From Glandiceps talaboti (taxonomy: Eukaryota; Hemichordata; Enteropneusta; Spengelidae): a stretch of DNA of 64,000 nucleotides. Shown one piece after another: positions 58,014-64,000 of this stretch. The notes under the pieces are model-generated. The model was not told where the DNA came from. It worked only from the letters and a program-made list of their open reading frames with translations, and ran no database searches. A program made the translations under genes and the position numbers. The stretch is from NCBI RefSeq assembly GCF_964340395.1, contig NC_135551.1, forward strand, positions 6,166,463 through 6,230,462. The letters run 5' to 3'. Position 1 is the stretch's first letter. The number at the start of each line of letters is the position of its first letter.

Positions 58014-59145
58014 TATGTAGTTTATTTCAAATGCTAAGGCCTCAGCCCATCGCACAAAATATTTTACATAACAGTAGAGAAGAAAATGAACAAAGAACTG
58101 AATATCCTTCTACTAATAATTAACGGAAAAATAATTAAAGGTAAAAATATGACAGGGGAGAACATATACATCTATGTTTGCTGAACAAAACTAGTACGAG
58201 TGTTGAAAGCTTTATGAACAAAAACTGATAGTTTGTATTGGACTACTTCATTCTTGCATGCCAGTAAGGGAAAACATTTTACTTTCGTGGGGTGAACTCT
58301 ATATCTTTGAGGAATAAAATCTAGTCTATGGTCGTTCTATAAAGGGCAAAATAATATAAAATGACACTCACCCTTAACAACTGTAAAACCTTGTCTTTTA
58401 CAATATAGACACACTCTAAGTTCAACAGGAATAGGTGGATTACAATGGCGTCCCACTTCAATTGCTAAATTGTGACTAGAACAACGGAGCTTAGCAAGAT
58501 CAAATTTAAATTTTATGATTTTAACACATGAGAGGTACAGTTCAGGTTCAAGCATTGACTTAAAATGTACATAACTGCGCATGCGTCGAGAGTCATCAAG
58601 TGAGGCTGACCAATCTTGTCTGTAACAATCTTGTAGTCTTTTACAAAACAAATTTTAAAAAGTTTTTGGGTCCCCCACCTGATGTTCAAACCAAACAACC
58701 CCGAAACCGTATCTGAATAATAATTCTCTTATCTTTGTTGCCCATGTGATCCTACCAGCAGAGTCTAGATGTTTTAACATTGCGTAACACGCCCTTGGGT
58801 AACGAGTATTGTTCATTTGTTCAAGTTTCAGCCAGTAAGAGATACATCGCTTCATATACACACAAGAAAGTGGAAATCTACCACACTCACCCAGAAGTAC
58901 TTCTGAGTTTACAGATGAGTTCACACCCATAAGAAATCTACAAAATTTGAATTGTACACGTTCAATGATCGGGGTACGGGTATATTCATATCCCTAAATT
59001 TCAGCGCCATAGCAGATCACTGGTACAACACACGTGTCAAAAAGCTTAACCGCCTGGATTAGGGGAAGATCGCCTGGTTTTTTGATAACGACTTGAATTT
59101 GATAAATAGCCTTATTTCCTTTAGAAGACAGGTTCTCCTTTTTGT
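58014..59145 (-). pseudogene. 5'-truncated LINE inserted in R3
   Basis: The minus strand from about 59140 reads GNKAIYQIQVVIKKPGDLPL, a VKLFDTCVVPVICYGAEI block, then TPIIERVQFKFCRFLMGVN, GECGRFPLSCVYMKRCISYW, LLFRYGFGVVWF. After a shift it continues RLQDCYRQDWSASLDDSRRM, LAIEVGRHCNPPI, CLYCKRQ, GECHFILFCPL. This is the RT-thumb to C-terminal zinc-like region (C-x2-C...E-HF-x3-C) of the same broad LINE group as 18600-19121. At least one stop and one frameshift are present. R2 preserves the uninterrupted site at about 50290 (TAATAGCAATGCTGATTTC). Confidence 0.85.
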
Positions 59146-60113
59146 GCAATGCTGATTCCAAAATTTATTGACATTTGACCAATCATTAAATTCATGTGAA
59201 TAACAGTAAATATTGGAATTTGAGAGGTATAGAACTCATCATGCATAGTGATTACAGAAAAAAGAAACTATACGTCATTTATAGTAGAATTACAGTGGAA
59301 TAGTGTACAACTCCGCTATTGCAAGGCAAGGGACATGACCATTCTTGCCTGCACAGTAATTATCTGGCTAACTATATTTCACGGCTGTAGCTATTCTTTT
59401 TTTTATCAGGCAACAGTAATTCAGAGAGAGTGTAAATGACAAGACATGACAGGGAACCTACACGTTTTCATCATTATATTTATGGAGGCTCATCAGCAAT
59501 ACTCACAAGAATACTTGCCCCTGGAGACTTCCATTGATCACAGACAACTAACTTAAGTTATTAGTTGTCTGTGCTTTGACTAAATGTCGGATTTGTCGTC
59601 TGTAGTCACTATGTTACCAGGACTGCCACCAACGATGAATATCGCAGTCTAAGATAGAGTTTCAATAGTTTTATATACAACTGTAAAGACACAATTCAAT
59701 GACATTCTTCTAAGATCATATGAAAATGTACAATGGAAATGAATTATTACTTGTAGGCTATAACATGGTAGGAGATCTAATTACACAATACAAATACATG
59801 TGTACAGAAAATACATTAAAATCATAAACACGAACAACAAACTAATATAGTGTACACCATGATCAATCACGGTAAATCTTTCCACATTTGATGATATTCA
59901 AACGAGGCTTAGTAAGTTATCAATAATAATAGCAATAATCATTAAAAATCAAACAGCGCCATCAACGTCGTATCATAACAAACTATATTGACATTAATGA
60001 TTTGACAGTAATTATCATTAGAGGATAGTTAGTCAATGATTGATATGTGTATGGCTTAACAAGATCTTTAGTTCAATCCTACTTTAATATATATAAGTCT
60101 AACAAACTTACAG

Positions 60114-60480
60114 ATATGATATGATATGATATGATATGATATTGCCTTTTTAAAATTTCTCAGACATTCGAAATACCACAAAAAAGATCATTATAAATTG
60201 TCATATATTCAGAGATTATCATCTCAGGTTCGCCTAGCAAGGTTGTTTTTTGGTATTTGCCTTGTAATGTGTTTTTGTGTGCAGGTTGTTAGTTTTATAC
60301 ACCGCTCGTAAAAAACGTTGTGTCATCTGCATACGAGAAAGAATACAACATCTGACAGAGATCATTTATAAACAATACGAGCAAAAGCGGTCCTAGGACT
60401 GATCCTTGCAGTATACCGTTGGAACATGACGTAATGTAATTTGACACTTCTCCATTGTAGTCAGGGCACCAAGGGTGAAA
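60114..60480 (-). pseudogene. CR1-like LINE, RT palm fragment with 3' tail
   Basis: From about 60460 down the minus strand reads EVSNYITSCSNGILQGSVLG, PLLLVLFINDL, then YSFSYADDTTFF. This is an RT palm with its catalytic YADD intact (about 60322-60335). Sequence jumps from there to the 3' end block (60215-60141) and a GATAT-type pentamer tail (60141-60114), so the element has an internal deletion as well as 5' truncation. Confidence 0.85.
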
Positions 60481-60709
60481 TTTGAAAAAAAATTGCCCGG
60501 CTTGAAGTACAAATTTTGGCAGTATATTTGGTTAAAGTAACATCTCGGCCTTCAGAAAACTGATGTTGCCTCTCTGGATTCTCTTGCGCAAACTCACAGG
60601 AGACGGTTTCCATGTAACATTAATATTATTTTGAAGGATACTAAAACATTAAAAACGTCATATCTCACGACCCAGAAATGACACAACCATGATTAAAGTA
60701 TGTTTATAT

Positions 60710-61590
60710 ATATTTTAGGGGACAGGGAACTAAATGATTACATGACCTTTTCGATTCAAGGTCAGGGTCATAGTCAAAATTTAAGGTCAACTTAATTTGT
60801 TGCACTTTTATCGAAATATTCATTGAAACATTTCTGTATACTTCCGTCAGATATGACTGGTAAAGCTGTAAGTCGGTCAGAAAATGACCAAACATACAAT
60901 CTTTCAGAAAAACGTGAAAAAAGTGTATATGCAGTTGTTTTGTAGCAAAAAGCTGTTACCAAGACAACTGCTGTCAATATCCCCAATTATACCAAAGTGT
61001 TAATATACTAACCTGAAAGTGCTATTGACATGATGTAAGTGTTTGTATATAGGGTTTTGGGGACTGATTACATGATCCTTTCGATCCAAGGTCAAGGTCA
61101 TTGTCAAAATTCAAGGTCATCTTATTTTTTTGTAATTATTAAAATGCCGTCGGAATCTTTTCTATAGCTAACATCAGACATGATCTTTACAGATGAAAAT
61201 CGCTCAGAAAATAGCAAATTATATAGTCTTTCAGGAAAAATACAACAAAGGCATATACTGAGCTGCTTTTATTACAAACTTCTGTTACTAAGACAACTGG
61301 TATCAAGATCACCAAAATATGAAGGTACTGAATATCGCAGCGTACCGAAGTGCTACATATATGATGCAAGTGTCTATATATTGGTTTTATGGGACGGGCA
61401 GTACTCTCATCACATGATTCTTTCGATCCAAGGTCAAGGTCAAAGTCTAATTACAAGGTCAACTCAATTTGCCAGTTTTATCGAAACACCCACATAGGTT
61501 TTTTGCTATAAACTACTGCAGACATCGGATAGGAAATCAGATAGCAAATTATATAGGCTGTCATAAATTTTGTAGCAAAGGCATATTTAG
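60710..61590. repeat. Tandem ~335-bp repeats with clustered AAGGTCA half sites
   Basis: Three diverged units, anchored by AAGGTCAGGGTCA at 60758-60770 and AAGGTCAAGGTCA at 61088-61100 and 61430-61442 (spacings 330 and 342 bp). Each is followed about 20 bp later by another AAGGTCA (60783-60789, 61113-61119, 61455-61461). Units also share the ATTACATGA-CTTTCGAT lead-in and a TGTTAC-AAGACAACTG block. The sites match the extended half site of ERR/NR5A-type nuclear receptors; binding is not shown. Confidence 0.8.
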
Positions 61591-62387
61591 GGTCAGTTTA
61601 CTATGGGTAAGGGAATTGTCTAAGGGGTTCTGAAAAGGAATGACGCCTGTAAAACCAAGTACTATAAAGATAGCTACTCCTACTTTATTTACATCTAACA
61701 AAACCCTACAGATCATACAGAAATGAAGGTTTCCCTACATTCCATATATATTGGCTCGAATTTGATATTGACCTTCATTTGTTTGGTCAATTAGAAACAA
61801 TATAGGATTGGTTAGTAGATAATGTTTAGACTTGAGATTAACTAATTTGACGTAACTTGATTGGTTATGTAAATTGCAGTCAGGATCCTACATTTGACTC
61901 AAGCTCGGTGTATATTCAAGCTCAGTGTATATTTCATTCCCGATACTTACTTACAAAATTTTGTAACCAGGACTAAAGTCGAGATACATAATTATGTAAA
62001 AAACGAAAATGGTGTATTTCCCAAGGTCTCAAAGCTCTACTGGCAACTCACTCAATACGTATACGGTTTTAGCTAAAAGGTGATCACTTCGCATTTTGAG
62101 GCTTTACATGTATACTGTTAAAGGAATTTTAACAATGCTTCTCCTGCTGTTGCGTCTAGATAGTATATGTGGTGTCCATCGATTTTAGTCTATTAAAGGA
62201 CGTTGTTTTCATATTTTATTTCTTTTTACAGGTATTTCAGACGGATTATGCACGAGAAATCATTCATCTTTCTGATAAGTTACATTTCTTTAATTTTTGT
62301 TGGGAACTTTTATGTGGAATGAATGCCAACCCTTTACCAAGTGCTTTTATTTTATATTAAAGCTATTTCATTTTTTGGCAAGGCGAC
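61591..62387. other. Intergenic, no supported gene
   Basis: Two short AGCTC-GTGTATATT direct repeats at about 61901-61930. No coding family recognised. Confidence 0.3.
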
Positions 62388-62439
62388 ATGTTATTGACAA
62401 TTTTGATATTCGTGGTACAGATTAAGTTAATTGTCAGTA

Positions 62440-63036
62440 TTTTCAATTTCCTGGGTATTCATCTTTCACATCGACTGTCTTGGCAAACAAATACCGAACA
62501 CCTCATAAAGAAAGCACAACAGCGTCTTTATTTTCTAAGACGTTTAAAGAAATTTGAAATGAGTCGTGGTTGTATTTTAGTCAATTTTTGCCGCATTGTC
62601 ATTGAGAGTGTGGTTTAACAACATCACCTACGATGAGTTGTTGCACTTGAGAGAGTCGTCAGGACAGTAAAGGAGTGTAAAAACGAAATCAGAACGTTTT
62701 AGAAAGAGCTTTTATCCATCTGCGAATCGCATTTTAAACCAGTCCTAGGATATTTTACCATTTGTTTTAGTTTCATGTTATTTGTCTCTGCATTTGTATC
62801 TTTAGAATCATGTGTATTTGAAATCGTTTGATGTTTTACATTAATTTATCTCTTGCTTTTATATTTCACTTGCATTTGCCTTCCAATGTTTTATTCAATT
62901 ATTGTTTTCTTTCCAATCTTTAGTTTTAAATTTCATTCACCTCTTTTTATGAGTGCACGGGGAAAGCCAATTTCCAATGCAGTTTAAGCAAATGGCAATA
63001 CAGTTATATATTATTCTATTGTATTATTATTATTAA
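62440..63036 (+). pseudogene. Rex1/CR1-like LINE, C-terminus and 3' UTR
   Basis: Reads FNFLGIHLSHRLSWQTNTEH, LIKKAQQRLYFLRRLKKFEM, FCRIVIESV, then after shifts RVVRTVKECKN and KSFYPSANRILNQS. This is the terminal RT/thumb part of a Rex1/CR1-type ORF2 (KFLGI-IS--LSW--NT--L-KKAQQRLYFLRRLKK). The 3' UTR probably ends at the TATTATTATTATTAAC run (63022-63036). Same element group as 2495-4337. Confidence 0.85.
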
Positions 63037-63440
63037 CTTTGTTTGTTTTGTTCCACCAAGCAAATATCTTTGAATAATTTTTGTAATTATGTCTGTTGTG
63101 TTCAGTAGATTTCTTCCCTTGCGGTGATAATTCGTTTCTGAGATATGTTTGTTTCTTTATTTACCCATACTGGGTGATTAATTTCAAGTTTGTTTGTGAC
63201 TCCTCTTCTACGTTGACTTTGTAGCCGCTTACAACGATATCTGATAGGATTCGTTATGTACCTTCCTCAGCGGTGATATGCCAATACTGAACATGTTCAT
63301 ATTACTGTACCCCCAACCTGAAACGCCTGCCCTGAGGTTTGACTGTGACCCTATACGTAAAATATCACGTAACCAATGTGTAGCCTATCCCTCAAAACCA
63401 ATGTAAGGACAATTGCACCATACTCATAGCTCAATTAGTC
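62771..63440. repeat. Duplicate of 52338-53014
   Basis: Covers the LINE 3' UTR and about 400 bp of downstream sequence up to CTCATAGCTCAATTAGT. Lacks an extra copy of a ~25-bp GATGTACCTTCCTCAG unit present near 52823-52850. Confidence 0.85.
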
Positions 63441-63639
63441 CCCAAGATATACATTGTAAAACAACAATACAACTATTTGAGAATTATTCAAGATATCAAA
63501 TCAGTTGACGTCCTAACAAAATGATCTTAGCTCGGTAATTTCATTTGTATAATTTCAAAGCAACGTCCAATTAATATATGTTTGTCATAACGTTTCTATA
63601 ATGACCTTTTAGCAGCATATAACATTATCTTTTAATTGT

Positions 63640-63970
63640 AATTATTGCCCGTTCCCTAAAACCCATGTACAGACACTTTGATCAAATCTATAGCATTTGG
63701 GGACCTTGAGATCTTCAGTATTGTCTTATTTTTCACAATTCCGGATCTTTATGTCAGTTGTCTTGGTAACAGTAATTTGTAATAAAGCATCTCCAAATAG
63801 GCTTTTACTGTATTTTTCCTGCAAGTCTATATCATTTGCTATTTTTATGATTGATCTTCAGCAATAACAACTATGCCTGATGTTTGTTATATAAAACTTT
63901 CTGCCAGGGGTTTAATAAAAATATACAAAAAATAAGATGACCTTGAATTTTCACTACAAATGCTCACTAC
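63640..63970. repeat. Inverted copy of the 60.7-61.6 kb repeat unit
   Basis: On the minus strand it carries AAGGTCATCTTATTTT and TGTTACCAAGACAACTG, as in the tandem units. It gives a fourth copy in opposite orientation 2-3 kb away. Confidence 0.7.
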
Positions 63971-64000
63971 AATGCTCTCCAATTTCCATGCCGTAAATTC

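Larger units (their letters stand above)
54162..60110. repeat. Long mosaic repeat, copy R3
   Basis: 54162-57795 aligns with R1 32624-36590. 57799-58013 and 59145-59935 align with R2. 59936-60110 aligns with the TPR 3' flank (25605-25760). It lacks R1 36591-38783 and is interrupted by a LINE at 58014-59145. Confidence 0.8.

Overview
The window is AT-rich nuclear DNA of an invertebrate animal. The evidence is eukaryotic intron/exon structure, many non-LTR (LINE) retrotransposon remnants of CR1/Rex1-like and L1-like types, long microsatellites, and animal gene families (TPR protein, Xaa-Pro aminopeptidase, THAP domain, P2X7 intracellular domain). The exact phylum cannot be fixed from the sequence. 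There is no operon, phage, CRISPR array or recognisable tRNA/rRNA gene.

Host-gene content is thin. The best gene is a long single-exon TPR reading frame on the minus strand (26222-27070), probably a terminal exon. On the plus strand, 28214-28312 and 28996-29139 are the last two coding exons of an Xaa-Pro aminopeptidase-like (M24B) gene. A decayed copy of the first of these lies at 16161-16258. A P2X7-type C-terminal (ballast) domain exon lies on the minus strand at 11037-11390, cut at its 5' side by a repeat junction. About 145 bp beyond its stop codon is a near-canonical histone-type mRNA 3' processing signal (10857-10892) with no histone gene. A THAP-domain exon fragment (6429-6645) ends in a good splice donor.

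The rest is repeats and duplications. (1) 11.39-15.42 kb and 19.53-23.68 kb are a dispersed ~4 kb duplication carrying a retroelement-like coiled-coil ORF, a LINE RT fragment and an internally repeated ~0.5 kb module. (2) 32.6-40.2, 45.9-52.0 and 54.2-60.1 kb are three mosaic copies of one long unit. Parts of this unit are also homologous to the 3' flank of the TPR gene (24.5-25.8 kb) and to 29.85-30.17 kb. The copies differ by clean insertions and deletions, so several insertions have an empty site elsewhere in the window. (3) A very recent 1.375-kb duplication (38850-40223 to 43974-45348) is flanked at the new site by 79-bp direct repeats and carries a ~236-bp hairpin. (4) LINE fragments lie at 2.5-4.3, 13.5, 15.5-16.1, 18.6-19.1, 21.8, 24.2, 30.3-31.1, 39.2, 44.4, 53.0-54.0, 58.0-59.1, 60.1-60.5 and 62.4-63.0 kb. 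(5) 60.7-61.6 kb holds tandem ~335-bp repeats, each with clustered AAGGTCA nuclear-receptor-type half sites, and an inverted copy lies at 63.65-63.97 kb.

Overall this looks like an accessory, fast-turnover gene region: small gene families shedding exon fragments, with LINEs and replication-type duplications reshaping the intergenic DNA. No intact autonomous mobile element and no clear multi-gene system is present.
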